A DNA stretch of 64,000 nt from Serratia surfactantfaciens (GCF_001642805.2 NZ_CP016948.1:1426001-1490000), one strand, 5' to 3'. Positions 1-11,973 are shown, numbered from the stretch's first letter. Made by a program: numbers and translations. The notes: a model not told the origin generated them from the sequence alone.

Positions 1-351
1 GGCGGTTACGCCGAGCATCTGCGCAATATGCGCACGCTGTACAAGGCAAGGTTGGATGTGTTGTACGGCGCGGTACTCCGGTATCTCGCGGCCTGGACGC
101 GCCCGGCGCTGCCGCAGGGCGGCCTGCAGCTGGTTTGCCCGTTGGCGGATGCGGCGACGGAGCGACGGCTGGTGGCGGCCGCTGCCGAACGGGGAATGCG
201 GCTGTACGGCCTGGCGGACTTTTACACCGGTGCGCCGCAGCGCGGGGCGCTGGTGCTCGGTTTCTCGGCCTATACGCCGGATGAGATCGTGCGCTTTATC
301 GCCGCGCTGGCGCAGGTGTTCAACGCGCTGCCGGTGGAAAGCGACGGCTAG
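1..351 (+). CDS. MocR/PdxR-type PLP-dependent regulator, C-terminal fragment
   Basis: The reading frame is open from base 1, so the gene starts outside the window and only about 116 C-terminal residues are seen. The opening residues GGYAEHLRNMR resemble the 'GYxxHLRRMR' stretch near the C-terminus of the aminotransferase-like domain in MocR/PdxR-type GntR regulators, which bind PLP and control vitamin B6 or amino-acid genes. The last segment fits the small domain of a fold-type I aminotransferase. The N-terminal winged helix cannot be seen, so a plain aminotransferase is not excluded. About 115 bases separate its stop from the next gene, a GNAT on the same strand. Confidence 0.7.
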   Translation, partial: GGYAEHLRNMRTLYKARLDVLYGAVLRYLAAWTRPALPQGGLQLVCPLADAATERRLVAAAAERGMRLYGLADFYTGAPQRGALVLGFSAYTPDEIVRFIAALAQVFNALPVESDG

Positions 352-467
352 CATTGGTCTGCTCTTTGTTTTGAATTGGTCCGTATTGCGCCGCCGTCGC
401 GCGGTGTATTCTGCCGCTATCCGATTGTTTCCCTAATGGAAATAATATCTTAACCCCGTGAGGCGCT

Positions 468-920
468 ATGAATCCATCAAACCCTGAAGTGACTATCCGC
501 AGAATCAATGGCGATGACAAAGCGCAATGGCTGGCGCTGTGGCAGGGCTATCTCGACTTTTACCGCGCCGACGTGGCGCCGCAGGTGACCGATCGCACCT
601 TTGAACGTCTGGGGCAGGATGAACAGGTGTACGGGCTGGTGGCGGAGGATGCCGAAGGCCGGCTGTTGGGGCTGATGAATCTGGTGTTCCACCCGTCCAC
701 CTGGAGCGCGGTCGGCTATTGTTATATCGAAGATCTCTATGTGTCGCCGCAGGCGCGCGGCCATAAGGTGTCGGAAAAGCTGTTCGAGCAGGCGTATCGG
801 CTGGCGGAGACGCGCGGCAGCGATCGGGTGTATTGGATGACCCAGGAGTACAACGCGCCGGCGCGCTCGCTGTACGACAAAATCGGCAGAAGAAGCTCGT
901 TTATCGTGTATACCCGTTAA
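468..920 (+). CDS. GNAT family N-acetyltransferase
   Basis: A 150-aa protein of normal single-domain GNAT length, predicted to move an acetyl group from acetyl-CoA to an unknown amine. The acetyl-CoA-binding region is the stretch YVSPQARGHKVSEKLFEQA, a loose version of the Q/RxxGxG/A motif, followed by the late NAPARSLYDKIG segment typical of the family C-terminus. The start has a GAGG element about 6 bases upstream. It sits 15 bases before a second GNAT gene on the same strand, so the two are probably co-transcribed. The substrate cannot be told from sequence. Confidence 0.85.
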   Translation: MNPSNPEVTIRRINGDDKAQWLALWQGYLDFYRADVAPQVTDRTFERLGQDEQVYGLVAEDAEGRLLGLMNLVFHPSTWSAVGYCYIEDLYVSPQARGHKVSEKLFEQAYRLAETRGSDRVYWMTQEYNAPARSLYDKIGRRSSFIVYTR

Positions 921-935
921 CCGCAGGAGGCGTGT

Positions 936-1640
936 ATGGCAATGAATCGTTATGGTCAGCCGGTTGGCGAACCGATGCCGGATTGGCAACCGGCTCGCCG
1001 CCCGGGCGGCGCGACGCTCGGCGGGCGTTTCTGCTCGCTGGCGCCGCTCGAGCCGCAGCGGGATTACGCCGCGCTGTTTGAGGCGTTTCAGCTGGCGCCG
1101 GACGGCCGCGACTGGACCTATCTGTCTATCGAACGGCCCGACACGCCGGCGGCGATGCTGCAGCATCTGGAGACGCTGCAGGCCAACCCGACGCTGGTCA
1201 ATCTGACGGTGTTCGACGCCGCCAGCGACGCGCCGGTGGGGACGGTGGCGCTGATGCGCATCGACGAGGCCAACGGCGTGCTGGAGATTGGCCACGTCAG
1301 CTGGTCGCCGTTGATGAAACAACGCTCCAGCGCCACCGAGGCCATCGCGCTGCTGCTGCGCTACGCCTTCGACACGCTGGGCTACCGCCGCTGCGAGTGG
1401 AAGTGCGACAGCCACAACGCGCCGTCCCGCCAGGCCGCGCTGCGCTTCGGCTTCCGTTATGAGGGCAATTTCCGTTTTGCGGTGATCGTCAAAGGGCGCA
1501 GCCGGGATACCGACTGGTTCGCCATCACCGCTGACCGTTGGCCGGCGGTGCGGCAGGCGCTGGCGCGTTGGCTGAGCGCGGACAACTTCGATGCGCAGGG
1601 GCGGCAGATCGCCCGGTTGCAGGTGCTGCGCGGCGAATAA
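936..1640 (+). CDS. GNAT family N-acetyltransferase, RimL-like
   Basis: A 234-aa protein. The pattern PLMKQRSSATEAIALLLRYAF with CEWKCDSHNAPSRQAALRFGF is characteristic of the RimJ/RimL-type acetyltransferase branch, where the NxxSxxAAxxxGF element packs against acetyl-CoA. The length fits that branch. A strong AGGAGG lies 5 bases before the ATG. It is the second gene of a GNAT pair and ends at a symmetrical terminator shared with purB. Known relatives acetylate ribosomal protein termini, antibiotics or small amines; no specific substrate is indicated here. Confidence 0.85.
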   Translation: MAMNRYGQPVGEPMPDWQPARRPGGATLGGRFCSLAPLEPQRDYAALFEAFQLAPDGRDWTYLSIERPDTPAAMLQHLETLQANPTLVNLTVFDAASDAPVGTVALMRIDEANGVLEIGHVSWSPLMKQRSSATEAIALLLRYAFDTLGYRRCEWKCDSHNAPSRQAALRFGFRYEGNFRFAVIVKGRSRDTDWFAITADRWPAVRQALARWLSADNFDAQGRQIARLQVLRGE

Positions 1641-1644
1641 TAAG

Positions 1645-1674
1645 CAAAAAGGCGGCCCGCGGGCCGCCTTTTTA
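1645..1674. terminator. Bidirectional terminator between the GNAT pair and purB
   Basis: A GGCGGCCC/GGGCCGCC hairpin flanked by an A-run on the left and a T-run on the right lies between two convergent genes, so it can end transcription from both sides. Confidence 0.85.
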
Positions 1675-1688
1675 TCGGGCTGAAGCGC

Positions 1689-3708
<2,020 letters not shown>

Positions 3709-4039
3709 GATTACTCCTGTAAACGCTGTGAACGGTACATGGCTTACTGCATAAGGTTGTGTGTATCGCCAGGGTAACGGCGGCGGCCGCGAACGGGAAC
3801 GATCGGGCGTGGCTGTAACAACGATGACAACGAATGCCGCGGATCATGCCATAAAATCGAGGGTAAACCCAGCGTCTAATACGCCTGCGGTGAGGCGGAT
3901 GCGCCATGCGGCGCAGAACTGCGCAAATAGGCGGCGAAAATGGCCGGCGTGGCGACGCGAACATATTGTTGCGGCGGCAAATAAAGTGCGGCGGCTGCAT
4001 CTATACTGCCAACGTGAACCCTCAAATAAAGACCTTTAT
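3709..4039. other. Intergenic region between divergent hflD and kup
   Basis: This 331-base gap must hold the promoters of hflD-purB (leftward) and kup (rightward). A TATACT at 4002-4007 could be a kup -10 element, but I see no well-spaced -35 for it. An open frame runs through the gap in frame with kup, but its predicted residues are arginine-rich and do not resemble the Kup N-terminus. I see no RNA gene or repeat. Confidence 0.5.
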
Positions 4040-5908
4040 ATGCACGTGAAAAACAAGCAGCCGCTGCCGGCGGTGACGCTGGCGGCTATCGGCGTGGTGT
4101 ATGGCGATATCGGCACCAGCCCGTTGTATACCCTGCGCGAATGCCTGACGGCAGAGGAGGGCATCACCATGACGCCGGCCTCGATCTACGGTTTTTTATC
4201 GCTGATTTTCTGGCTGCTGACGCTGGTGGTGTCGATTAAATACATCTGTTTCGTGATGCGCGCCGACAACGACGGCGAAGGGGGCATTCTGACGCTGATG
4301 TCGCTGGCGATCCGCAAGCTGGATGCGCGCTGGGTACCGGCAGCGGTGCTGATCGGGCTGGTGGGCGGCAGCTTCTTTTACGGCGATGGGGTCATCACCC
4401 CGGCCATTTCGGTGCTCTCGGCCATCGAAGGGCTGCAGATTATCGCCCCCGAGCTGGACAGCTTCATCGTGCCGCTGTCGCTGCTGGTGTTGACCGCGCT
4501 GTTCGCGATCCAAAAGCACGGCACCGGCAGTGTCGGCAAACTGTTCGCCCCGGCGATGGTCATCTGGTTCCTGACGCTGGCGCTGCTGGGCATCGGCGGC
4601 ATTCTGCAGCACCCCGGCGTGCTGCGGGCGCTGAACCCTTACTGGGCGGTGAATTTCTTCCTCGAGTACAAGGCGGTGTCGTTCTTCGCGCTGGGCATGG
4701 TGGTGCTGTCGGTCACCGGCGCCGAAGCGCTGTACGCCGACATGGGCCACTTCGGCAAAAAACCGATCCGCCTGGCGTGGTTTACGCTGGTGGCGCCGGC
4801 GCTGGTGCTTAACTATTTCGGCCAGGGGGCGCTGCTGCTGGCCAACCCGGCGGCGATCAACAACCCGTTCTTCCTGCTGGCGCCGACCTGGGCGCTGATC
4901 CCGCTGTTGGTGATCGCCACGCTGGCGACGGTGATCGCCTCGCAGGCGGTGATCTCCGGCGTCTTCTCGCTGACGCGCCAGGCGGTGCGGCTGGGCTATC
5001 TGCCGCCGATGCGCATCATCTATACCTCCGATCAGGAGTCCGGGCAGATCTACATCCCGGTGGTGAACTGGCTGCTGTTCGCGGCGGTGTTGATCGTGAT
5101 TATCAGCTTCAAACACTCCAGCAACCTGGCCTCGGCTTACGGCATCGTGGTGACCGGCACCATGCTGCTGTCGTCGATTCTGCTGAGCATCGTGGCGGTG
5201 AAAAACTGGGGTTGGCCGCGCTATCTGGGCGGGTTGATGCTGCTGGTCATGCTGTGCATCGACGTGCCGCTGTTCGGCGCCAACCTGATCAAGCTGGCGA
5301 CCGGCGGCTGGCTGCCGGTGGCGCTGGGGTTGACCATTCTGCTGATCATGCTGACCTGGAAGACCGAGCGTTCGCGCCTGATCCGCCGGCTGCGCGACAA
5401 TCAGGAGGGGTTGACCGCGCTGATCGAATCGCTGGAGAAGGCGCCGCCGAAACGGGTGCCGGGCACCGCCGTATTTATGGAGCGCACGCCGCATGCGGTG
5501 CCGCTGGTGCTGTTGCATAACCTGAAGCACAACAAGGTGCTGCATGAGCGCGTGGTGCTGCTGACCATCGTCACCACCGACATGCCGTACGTACACAACG
5601 TGCAGCGGGTGACGATCGAACAGCTGTCGGCGAGCTTCTGGCGGGTGGTGGCGAGCTACGGCTGGCGCGAGACGCCCAACGTAACGGACATTCTTTACCG
5701 CTGCGGGCTGGAAGGGATGAGTTTCACCATGAACGAGACCTCGTTCTTCATGTCGCGCGATACGCTGGTGCTGGGCAAACGGCCCTGGTATCTGCGCATT
5801 CGCGGCAAGGTGTTCCAGCTGTTGCAGCGCAACGCGCTGCGGGCGCCGGATCTGTTCGAAATCCCGCCGAACCGGGTGATCGAACTGGGGGCGCAGGTGG
5901 AATTTTGA
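4040..5908 (+). CDS. kup: Low-affinity K+ uptake transporter Kup
   Basis: A 622-aa inner-membrane protein, the length of E. coli Kup (TrkD), which imports K+ probably with H+. The N-terminal family signature [19 protein letters not shown] is intact. About 12 hydrophobic segments cover the first 430 residues, followed by a hydrophilic C-terminal domain. The start at MHVKNKQ gives the family length, although the ribosome-binding site in front is weak. It lies between hflD and mnmA, genes that are adjacent in E. coli, and is convergent with mnmA across a shared terminator. Whether the genome has a second kup elsewhere cannot be seen here. Confidence 0.95.
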   Translation: MHVKNKQPLPAVTLAAIGVVYGDIGTSPLYTLRECLTAEEGITMTPASIYGFLSLIFWLLTLVVSIKYICFVMRADNDGEGGILTLMSLAIRKLDARWVPAAVLIGLVGGSFFYGDGVITPAISVLSAIEGLQIIAPELDSFIVPLSLLVLTALFAIQKHGTGSVGKLFAPAMVIWFLTLALLGIGGILQHPGVLRALNPYWAVNFFLEYKAVSFFALGMVVLSVTGAEALYADMGHFGKKPIRLAWFTLVAPALVLNYFGQGALLLANPAAINNPFFLLAPTWALIPLLVIATLATVIASQAVISGVFSLTRQAVRLGYLPPMRIIYTSDQESGQIYIPVVNWLLFAAVLIVIISFKHSSNLASAYGIVVTGTMLLSSILLSIVAVKNWGWPRYLGGLMLLVMLCIDVPLFGANLIKLATGGWLPVALGLTILLIMLTWKTERSRLIRRLRDNQEGLTALIESLEKAPPKRVPGTAVFMERTPHAVPLVLLHNLKHNKVLHERVVLLTIVTTDMPYVHNVQRVTIEQLSASFWRVVASYGWRETPNVTDILYRCGLEGMSFTMNETSFFMSRDTLVLGKRPWYLRIRGKVFQLLQRNALRAPDLFEIPPNRVIELGAQVEF

Positions 5909-5910
5909 AT

Positions 5911-5942
5911 AAAAAAAACGCTGCGATAACGCAGCGTTTTTC
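5911..5942. terminator. Bidirectional terminator between kup and mnmA
   Basis: AAAACGCTGC-gataac-GCAGCGTTTT forms a hairpin with an A-run before and T-run after, suited to ending both kup and the convergent mnmA transcript. Confidence 0.88.
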
Positions 5943-5954
5943 GTTGCCGGCCAA

Positions 5955-7055
5955 TTACGCCAGGCGCTGTTCGATGATGCCGCCACCGAGGCAGATTTCG
6001 CCCTGATAGAACACCGCCGATTGGCCCGGAGTGACGGCGGAAACCGGCTCGTCGAAACGCACTTCGATGCGTTCATCGTCGAGCGGGGTCACGGTGCAAG
6101 GGATGTCCTGCTGGCGATAGCGGGTCTTCACCGTGCAGCGGAACGGGCCGCTCAGCGGCAGACGATCCACCCAGTGCAGCTGTTGCGCGATAAGGCCGGT
6201 GGACATCAGGCGCGGATGATCGTGCCCCTGCGCGACCACCAGCACGTTGTTGGCCACGTCTTTATCCACCACGTACCACGGGTCTTCGCTGCTGTCTTTC
6301 ATACCGCCGATGCCCAGCCCTTTGCGCTGGCCCAGGGTGTGATACATCAGGCCTTGGTGTTCGCCGACGGTCTGGCCGTCGACGCTGACGATCGGGCCCG
6401 GCTGCGCCGGCAGGTAGCGGCCGAGGAAGTCGCGGAACTTGCGCTCGCCGATAAAGCAGATGCCGGTGGAGTCTTTCTTCTTGGCGGTGACCAGCTCCAA
6501 CTGCTCGGCGATGCGGCGCACCTCCGGCTTCTCCAGCTCGCCGACCGGGAACAGGCTTTGCGCTACCTGCTCGTGGCTCAGGGTGTAGAGGAAGTAGCTC
6601 TGGTCTTTGTTGCCGTCGACGCCGCGCAGCAGGCGGCTTTTACCGTCCACGTCCTGGCGGCGCACGTAGTGACCGGTGGCGATGAAATCGGCCCCCAGAT
6701 CTTCGGCGGCGAACTCCAGGAAGGCTTTGAATTTGATCTCTTTGTTGCACAGGATGTCCGGATTCGGCGTGCGGCCGGCCTTGTACTCTTCCAGGAACAG
6801 CTCAAACACGTTGTCCCAGTATTCCGCCGCAAAGTTCACCGTGTGCAGTTCGATGCCCAGCTTGTCGCAGACCGCTTGCGCATCGGCCAGATCGGTCGCG
6901 GCGGAGCAGTACTCTTCGTCGTCGTCTTCTTCCCAGTTCTTCATGAACAGCCCAGCGACCTGATAGCCCTGTTGCTGTAACAGATAGGCGGTAACGGAAG
7001 AGTCGACGCCGCCGGACATACCGACGATTACTTTTTTCTGGCTGTTGTCTGACAT
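5955..7055 (-). CDS. mnmA: tRNA-specific 2-thiouridylase MnmA
   Basis: A 366-aa enzyme that puts sulfur on C2 of uridine 34 in tRNA-Lys, -Glu and -Gln, taking sulfur from the IscS/Tus relay. The PP-loop ATP-binding motif GMSGGVDSS is at residues 12-20. The two catalytic cysteines lie in [13 protein letters not shown] (Cys103) and [10 protein letters not shown] (about residue 200). Length and motifs are normal. It precedes nothing on its own strand before kup's terminator and is downstream of nudJ, matching the E. coli order nudJ-mnmA. The nudJ-mnmA gap is about 100 bases. Confidence 0.97.
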   Translation of the reverse strand: MSDNSQKKVIVGMSGGVDSSVTAYLLQQQGYQVAGLFMKNWEEDDDEEYCSAATDLADAQAVCDKLGIELHTVNFAAEYWDNVFELFLEEYKAGRTPNPDILCNKEIKFKAFLEFAAEDLGADFIATGHYVRRQDVDGKSRLLRGVDGNKDQSYFLYTLSHEQVAQSLFPVGELEKPEVRRIAEQLELVTAKKKDSTGICFIGERKFRDFLGRYLPAQPGPIVSVDGQTVGEHQGLMYHTLGQRKGLGIGGMKDSSEDPWYVVDKDVANNVLVVAQGHDHPRLMSTGLIAQQLHWVDRLPLSGPFRCTVKTRYRQQDIPCTVTPLDDERIEVRFDEPVSAVTPGQSAVFYQGEICLGGGIIEQRLA

Positions 7056-7161
7056 GGGGATCTCACGAACTTGAACACGAACCGTGCTGATAAAAACAAG
7101 CGCAGGATTTTACCACGTTGGCCGCGCCGGCGCACTGTTCATCTTGTGCTGCCCGGCGCGC

Positions 7162-7608
7162 TTAATGCGGCCAGGCGAAGCTGCCGACCAGCGACAGCGG
7201 GTAGCGCTCCGGCTGCTGGAAGCTGCGAATGCTCTCCGCCACCAGTGCGGAGCGCAGGTTGGGCGCCTGCAAAATCTCTTCGGCGCTCAGCCACAGGCAG
7301 CGATCGATGTCGCTGTCGTGCGGCTCGGTCGGCAGCGGCTGTTCCAGCTCGATAACGAAGCAAAAACGCAGAAACGGCGTGCGATCGGGCGCGATCCACT
7401 GGTGCAGACGCAGGAACGCCTGCGGCGCGGCGCGGATGCCGGTCTCTTCCCACAGCTCGCGCTCGGCGGCCTGCACCAGCGTCTCGTCGGCCTCCAGGTG
7501 GCCGGCCGGCTGATTCCACAGCGCTTTGCCGTTGATGGTTTCTTCGACAATTAAAAATTTGCCGGCGGCGTGCACCACGCAGGCGACGGTGACGTGCGGT
7601 TTGAACAT
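7162..7608 (-). CDS. nudJ: Nudix phosphatase NudJ
   Basis: A 148-aa Nudix hydrolase. The Nudix box runs from [16 protein letters not shown] to LWEETGI, with the metal-binding REXXEE core intact. E. coli NudJ releases phosphate from HMP-pyrophosphate, thiamine pyrophosphate and nucleoside di- and triphosphates. The gene is in its E. coli position upstream of mnmA. Here a small secreted-protein gene separates it by 9 bases from the next gene upstream, so the small gene and nudJ are probably one transcript. Confidence 0.93.
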   Translation of the reverse strand: MFKPHVTVACVVHAAGKFLIVEETINGKALWNQPAGHLEADETLVQAAERELWEETGIRAAPQAFLRLHQWIAPDRTPFLRFCFVIELEQPLPTEPHDSDIDRCLWLSAEEILQAPNLRSALVAESIRSFQQPERYPLSLVGSFAWPH

Positions 7609-7617
7609 GCGGTCTCC

Positions 7618-7956
7618 TTACAGCGGTTTGTCGATGCGCCGGTAGATGTCGTCCAGCTCGGCGATGCGGGCGCGGTAACTTTGCAGCAGGCAGGTGGTAT
7701 CGCCGCCGCACCGCTGGCGCTTGGTCAGCCAGGCCTGCTGGCTGTCCTGCATCGCGCCGCGCGCGCCCATGGCGAACAACCCGCGCAGGAACTGGTATTT
7801 GGTGGCCATTTGCACGTCCAGATCGTTCAGCGTGCGGTTGGCGCAGATGGCGCGCTCATCGCCGCCGGCCGCCTTGGCGCAGTCGAAGCTGGCGGCCTGG
7901 GCGGCGAGCGGGGCTGCCAGAGCGGCGAGCAGCAGCGCGATCGGAGTGTGTTTCAT
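7618..7956 (-). CDS. Small secreted LprI-like (DUF1311) protein
   Basis: A 112-aa protein with a clear signal peptide (MKHTPIALLLAALAAPLAAQA, cleaved after AQA). The mature part has the pattern FDCAKA...ERAICANRTLNDLDVQM...QQAWLTKRQRC...TCLLQSYRARIAEL, with paired cysteines, as in the DUF1311/LprI lysozyme-inhibitor-like family. Start chosen for GGAGG 4 bases upstream. It lies between rluE and nudJ, genes I recall as neighbours in E. coli, so this looks like an insertion into a conserved cluster. Lysozyme inhibition is only a family-level suggestion. Confidence 0.75.
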   Translation of the reverse strand: MKHTPIALLLAALAAPLAAQAASFDCAKAAGGDERAICANRTLNDLDVQMATKYQFLRGLFAMGARGAMQDSQQAWLTKRQRCGGDTTCLLQSYRARIAELDDIYRRIDKPL

Positions 7957-7978
7957 AACGCCTCCATCAACTGTCGGT

Positions 7979-8605
7979 CTACAGGGAATCGATGGTTTTC
8001 CATTCACCGGGCAGCAGTGAACCCAACGAAAGATTACCCATACTGTAGCGAATCAGGCGCAGGGTAGGGAACCCGATATGCGCCGTCATGCGACGCACCT
8101 GACGGTTTCGCCCTTCGAACAGAGTGATTTTCAACCAGCTGGTGGGGATGGATTTGCGTTCGCGGATCGGCGGGTTGCGCGGCCACAGCCACTGCGGCTC
8201 GGCGACCAACTCCACCCCGGCCGGCAGCGTGGGCCCGTCTTTCAGCGTGACGCCGCTGCGCAGCGGCGCCAAATCGCTCTCCTGCGGCGCGCCCTCGACC
8301 TGCACATAGTAGATTTTGCCGGTGCGCTTGCCCGGCTGGGTGAGCTGCGCCTGCAGCTGGCCGTCGTTGGTCAGCACCAGCAGCCCCTCGCTGTCGCGAT
8401 CCAGGCGCCCGGCGGCATAAACGTCGGGGAAGGGGATGTATTCTTTCAACGTGGCGCGGCCGGCTTCGTCGGTGAACTGCGGCAGCACGTCGAAGGGCTT
8501 GTTGAATAACACAATTCGACGCGGCCCCTTCGCTGCGGCGGGTTTGGCGGTATTCGGCTTGCTGAATCGTTTAACGTTGTGATTTCTAACAGAGAATTTT
8601 TTCAT
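7979..8605 (-). CDS. rluE: 23S rRNA pseudouridine(2457) synthase RluE
   Basis: A 208-aa RsuA-family pseudouridine synthase that modifies U2457 of 23S rRNA. The catalytic aspartate sits in [19 protein letters not shown], followed by the conserved [16 protein letters not shown] stretch. The start at [14 protein letters not shown] is preferred: the alternative ATG at 8635 overlaps a TATAAT that looks like the gene's own -10 element (about 8634-8639 on the minus strand), which would place the transcription start downstream of it. The longer form would be 218 aa, close to the E. coli length, so the choice is not certain. Divergent from icd. Confidence 0.93.
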   Translation of the reverse strand: MKKFSVRNHNVKRFSKPNTAKPAAAKGPRRIVLFNKPFDVLPQFTDEAGRATLKEYIPFPDVYAAGRLDRDSEGLLVLTNDGQLQAQLTQPGKRTGKIYYVQVEGAPQESDLAPLRSGVTLKDGPTLPAGVELVAEPQWLWPRNPPIRERKSIPTSWLKITLFEGRNRQVRRMTAHIGFPTLRLIRYSMGNLSLGSLLPGEWKTIDSL

Positions 8606-8737
8606 AACAGTTGAGATTACGGATGATAAGCGCATTATAACCGAATCCGTTTCGGATTGGCGCGGACCGAATATTCAAGTAGTATCTACACGCATCTTAC
8701 AAAGCATTAACAAAAATTGCGCTTGAAGGAGAGGTTG

Positions 8738-9991
8738 ATGGAAAGCAAAGTAGTTGTTCCGGCAGAAGGTAAAAAAATCACGGTTGACGCCCAGGGTAAA
8801 CTGGTTGTTCCTCATAACCCGATCATCCCGTTCATCGAAGGCGACGGCATCGGCGTTGACGTGACTCCTGCCATGATCCACGTGGTTGATGCGGCCGTTA
8901 AAAAGGCTTACCACGGCGAACGTAAAATCTCCTGGATGGAAATCTACACCGGCGAAAAATCTACCCACGTTTACGGTAAAGACGTGTGGCTGCCGGACGA
9001 AACTCTGGACCTGATCCGCGACTACCGCGTCGCCATCAAAGGCCCCCTGACCACCCCGGTCGGCGGCGGCATCCGTTCTCTGAACGTGGCCCTGCGCCAG
9101 CAGCTGGACCTGTACGTGTGCCTGCGCCCGGTGCGTTACTACCAGGGCACCCCAAGCCCGGTGAAACAGCCTGAGCTGACCGACATGGTGATCTTCCGCG
9201 AAAACGCCGAAGACATCTACGCCGGCATCGAGTGGAAAGCCGGCTCCGCCGAAGCGGACAAAGTGATCAAATTCCTGCGCGACGAAATGGGCGTGAAGAA
9301 AATCCGCTTCCCAGAGCAGTGCGGTATCGGCGTGAAGCCATGCTCCGAAGAAGGGACCAAGCGTCTGGTGCGTGCGGCGATCGAATACGCCATCACCAAC
9401 GACCGCGACTCCGTGACCTTGGTTCACAAAGGCAACATCATGAAGTTCACCGAAGGTGCCTTCAAGGATTGGGGCTATGAGCTGGCGCGCGAAGAGTTCG
9501 GCGGCGAGCTGATCGATGGCGGCCCATGGCTGAAGATCAAGAACCCGAACACCGGCAAAGAGATCGTGGTTAAAGACGTGATCGCCGACGCCTTCCTGCA
9601 GCAGATCCTGCTGCGCCCGGCGGAGTACGACGTGATTGCCTGTATGAACCTGAACGGTGACTACATCTCCGACGCCCTGGCGGCCCAGGTAGGCGGCATC
9701 GGTATCGCACCGGGCGCCAACATCGGCTCCGACTGCGCGCTGTTCGAAGCGACTCACGGCACCGCGCCGAAGTACGCCGGCCAGGACAAAGTGAACCCAG
9801 GCTCTATCATCCTGTCCGCAGAGATGATGCTGCGTCACATGGGCTGGTTCGAAGCGGCTGACCTGATCGTTAAAGGCATGGAAGGCGCCATCGCTGCCAA
9901 GACCGTGACCTATGACTTCGAACGCCTGATGGAAGGCGCTAAGCTGCTGAAATGTTCAGAGTTTGGCGACGCTATCGTTAAACACATGTAA
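8738..9991 (+). CDS. icd: NADP-dependent isocitrate dehydrogenase
   Basis: A 417-aa TCA-cycle enzyme converting isocitrate to 2-oxoglutarate, CO2 and NADPH. The substrate-site motif [14 protein letters not shown] is present, including the serine that AceK phosphorylates in E. coli (S113 there). The metal-binding stretch [16 protein letters not shown] and the coenzyme region [11 protein letters not shown] are intact. AAGGAGA lies 5 bases before the ATG. Codon choice is strongly biased to frequent codons, fitting a highly expressed gene. Divergent from rluE, as in E. coli. Confidence 0.98.
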   Translation: MESKVVVPAEGKKITVDAQGKLVVPHNPIIPFIEGDGIGVDVTPAMIHVVDAAVKKAYHGERKISWMEIYTGEKSTHVYGKDVWLPDETLDLIRDYRVAIKGPLTTPVGGGIRSLNVALRQQLDLYVCLRPVRYYQGTPSPVKQPELTDMVIFRENAEDIYAGIEWKAGSAEADKVIKFLRDEMGVKKIRFPEQCGIGVKPCSEEGTKRLVRAAIEYAITNDRDSVTLVHKGNIMKFTEGAFKDWGYELAREEFGGELIDGGPWLKIKNPNTGKEIVVKDVIADAFLQQILLRPAEYDVIACMNLNGDYISDALAAQVGGIGIAPGANIGSDCALFEATHGTAPKYAGQDKVNPGSIILSAEMMLRHMGWFEAADLIVKGMEGAIAAKTVTYDFERLMEGAKLLKCSEFGDAIVKHM

Positions 9992-10015
9992 GGGTGTTTG
10001 GCGTTTGAATGAGAG

Positions 10016-10042
10016 CGGGAGCCTTAGGGCTCCCGTTTTTTT
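10016..10042 (+). terminator. icd terminator
   Basis: CGGGAGCC-ttag-GGCTCCCG followed by seven T, 25 bases after the icd stop: a textbook Rho-independent terminator. Confidence 0.92.
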
Positions 10043-10075
10043 GTTGTTTAAATATGAGTGAGGTATCGGGCAGGC

Positions 10076-10531
10076 TCACTGAGCGGCGTTAGCCGATTCA
10101 CGCACCACCAGCACAGGGCAATTGGCGTGGCGGACAACGGCGGTGGCGTTAGAGCCGAGGAGATAAGTGATCGCAGAAGGGCGGTTGGAACCCATCACGA
10201 TAATCTCCGCGTTAAGCGCATCAGCAAGTTCCAGGATCTGATCTTTAGGATCGCCGACGGCAACATGCGTGGTCACTCTATCTTCAGGCACGCTGAATTG
10301 TTTTGCTGCTTTTGCCAGCCCCTCGGTTGCTAGCGCAATGGTTTCATCTTTGGTTTCTATCGCTGCCGTGGCGGCAAAGCCGAAAGCGGCGTAGGTGGCG
10401 CGTGACGGGATCACTGCCAGGAAATGGACGTGGGAGTCTTCGAGCTTAGCGAGCGCGTTGACATGCGGGATGACCTGCTGCGTTAATTCCGGCTCGGTAA
10501 TGTCCACGGGAACCAAGATAGTTTTGTACAT
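10076..10531 (-). CDS. uspF: Universal stress protein, UspF-like
   Basis: A 151-aa UspA-superfamily protein. The start YKTILVPVDITEPELTQQVIPHV and the nucleotide-binding loop GSNRPSAITYLLGSNATAVVRHA, ending PVLVVRES, match the UspF/UspG branch most closely, where the G-2x-G-9x-G(S/T) motif binds ATP. E. coli UspF is linked to fimbria-mediated adhesion and aggregation. It is a single-gene unit. UspG is the main alternative. Confidence 0.85.
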   Translation of the reverse strand: MYKTILVPVDITEPELTQQVIPHVNALAKLEDSHVHFLAVIPSRATYAAFGFAATAAIETKDETIALATEGLAKAAKQFSVPEDRVTTHVAVGDPKDQILELADALNAEIIVMGSNRPSAITYLLGSNATAVVRHANCPVLVVRESANAAQ

Positions 10532-10764
10532 ACTCCCTCCTTATCGTTTTCAAATAACTCCACTTCTCAGATTATAGCTGCCCGACGCCAGGAAAACGGC
10601 GATCGGTATGGCAGAACCAAAGAAACTGGCCGCCAAAAGGTAAAAATATGCGGAAATCATTGTTGTGGCAATAGGTTAGAAGTCGGGTTGCCAGGAAGGC
10701 CAGCACGAGCCGGAACGCCCAGAAAACTACAGCCGCGTTTACTTGCGTTCCTGAACATCCGTGA

Positions 10765-11310
10765 CTAAGTGTGAACCCGCCACTCTTTTTCAAGCAACGC
10801 ATAGACGAACGTATTATCATATTTCTCTTCGCCGTCATTTTCCGATGCAAACGAGACAAACTCCCTGAAGCAGCCCTCCTGGCGCATATGAAGACGATCG
10901 CAAAGTCTTTGCGATGCCGTGTTGTAGTCTTCAACGTAAGCATACAAGCGTCTGGCATCTTTTTGCGTAAACAAATAATCAAACAGCGCCGCGACGGCTT
11001 CAGTGGCAAAACCTTGGCCTTCATAGCGCGAGTTAAAGTGCCAGCCAACGCTCCAGGTATTTGGGTCCGGTTCTTCGCTGTTATCGGCGAACAGATGACC
11101 GATGAGTTCATCGTTCTCTTTAAGACAGACAGCGAATTGACTGGCATCGAAAGCGCGTTTTTTGACTTCTTCGACCGCCTCTGCGGGGGACGCGAGTTTC
11201 TCATCATGAAAACAAGGTGTTCGGGGTAATGACAGATAGTCAAAGAGCGCATTGGCGTCTTTGCTCTGAAATGTGCGGATGATGAGCCGCGGCGTGTGGG
11301 AGATGATCAT
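10765..11310 (-). CDS. GNAT family N-acetyltransferase, RimJ/RimL branch
   Basis: A 181-aa acetyltransferase. The family pattern is clear: LIIRTFQSKDANALFDYL at the N-terminus, WHFNSRYEGQGFATEAVAALFDYLF as the acetyl-CoA-binding helix, and DYNTASQRLCDRLHMRQEGCFRE near the end. It is flanked by 230- and 220-base gaps and looks monocistronic. Its local base composition is less GC-rich than the genes around it, which may hint at later acquisition. Substrate unknown. Confidence 0.85.
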   Translation of the reverse strand: MIISHTPRLIIRTFQSKDANALFDYLSLPRTPCFHDEKLASPAEAVEEVKKRAFDASQFAVCLKENDELIGHLFADNSEEPDPNTWSVGWHFNSRYEGQGFATEAVAALFDYLFTQKDARRLYAYVEDYNTASQRLCDRLHMRQEGCFREFVSFASENDGEEKYDNTFVYALLEKEWRVHT

Positions 11311-11529
11311 AATGCCTCATCAAAATAGGTATGTTGGCGGTTATTCTAACATTAGCCATGTTGACGCCGGGATAAATATGCTGCTGTTAATTCGGAGTAA
11401 ATGACGGATGTTTAAGCATTGTTGACGCAGATACACCTTTATCAAGGCTTATGACAATTCGATAATTTCGATTGACCTGATAACGCTGGCGGGCCAATTA
11501 TCCACCGATTTATCCATAAGGACAGGGAT

Positions 11530-11973
11530 ATGAAAATAATGCACTCAGGCTACAAAACCGGCGTCGCCACATTATTGGCGGCGATGACCGCGCTGACATT
11601 AACGGGGTGTGCCAAGCATACTACCCCCAGCCAAAACGATCCGGTAAATAAAGAGGTTGACGATCTTTTCGCCAACCTCGGCGACCCAAAGACGCCTGCG
11701 CCGGGAAAAGAGAAATTACATTACATGGCTCAGGTGCAAGCTGAGATTCAACGTCATTTAAAAGACGCCGCCATCTACTCAGGCCAACGCTGTACATTGC
11801 GTATCACGCTGGCGCCGGACGGCCTGCCAATCGGTGTTCGAACTGAAGGTGGCGATCCGGCTCTTTGCCGTGCGGCGATGAAGGCGGTTACCGATGCGCG
11901 TCTGCCTAAGCCGCCAACGCCAGAGATCCATAAGGCGTTCCAAATAATCACATTGGAATTTCACCCGCAGTGA
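11530..11973 (+). CDS. Lipoprotein with TolA C-terminal-like domain
   Basis: A 147-aa protein with a lipobox LTGC at about residues 24-27 (cysteine 27), so predicted to be lipid-anchored. After a short linker, the region from KLHYMAQVQAEIQRHLKDAAIYSGQRCTL to FQIITLEFHPQ resembles the TolA C-terminal domain, with its paired cysteines, as in several small enterobacterial TolA-like lipoproteins. TolA itself links inner and outer membranes in the Tol-Pal system; whether this protein joins it is not known. AGGACAGGGA precedes the start. Confidence 0.75.
   Translation: MKIMHSGYKTGVATLLAAMTALTLTGCAKHTTPSQNDPVNKEVDDLFANLGDPKTPAPGKEKLHYMAQVQAEIQRHLKDAAIYSGQRCTLRITLAPDGLPIGVRTEGGDPALCRAAMKAVTDARLPKPPTPEIHKAFQIITLEFHPQ

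Noticed and set aside
3761..4039. N-terminal extension of Kup by 93 residues
   Set aside because: The added residues are Arg-rich and unlike Kup; starting at 4040 gives exactly the E. coli length.
4196..6076. Long minus-strand open frame of 626 codons opposite kup
   Set aside because: It is a mirror frame of the GC-rich kup gene, rich in His, Gln and Arg, with no start context or motif.
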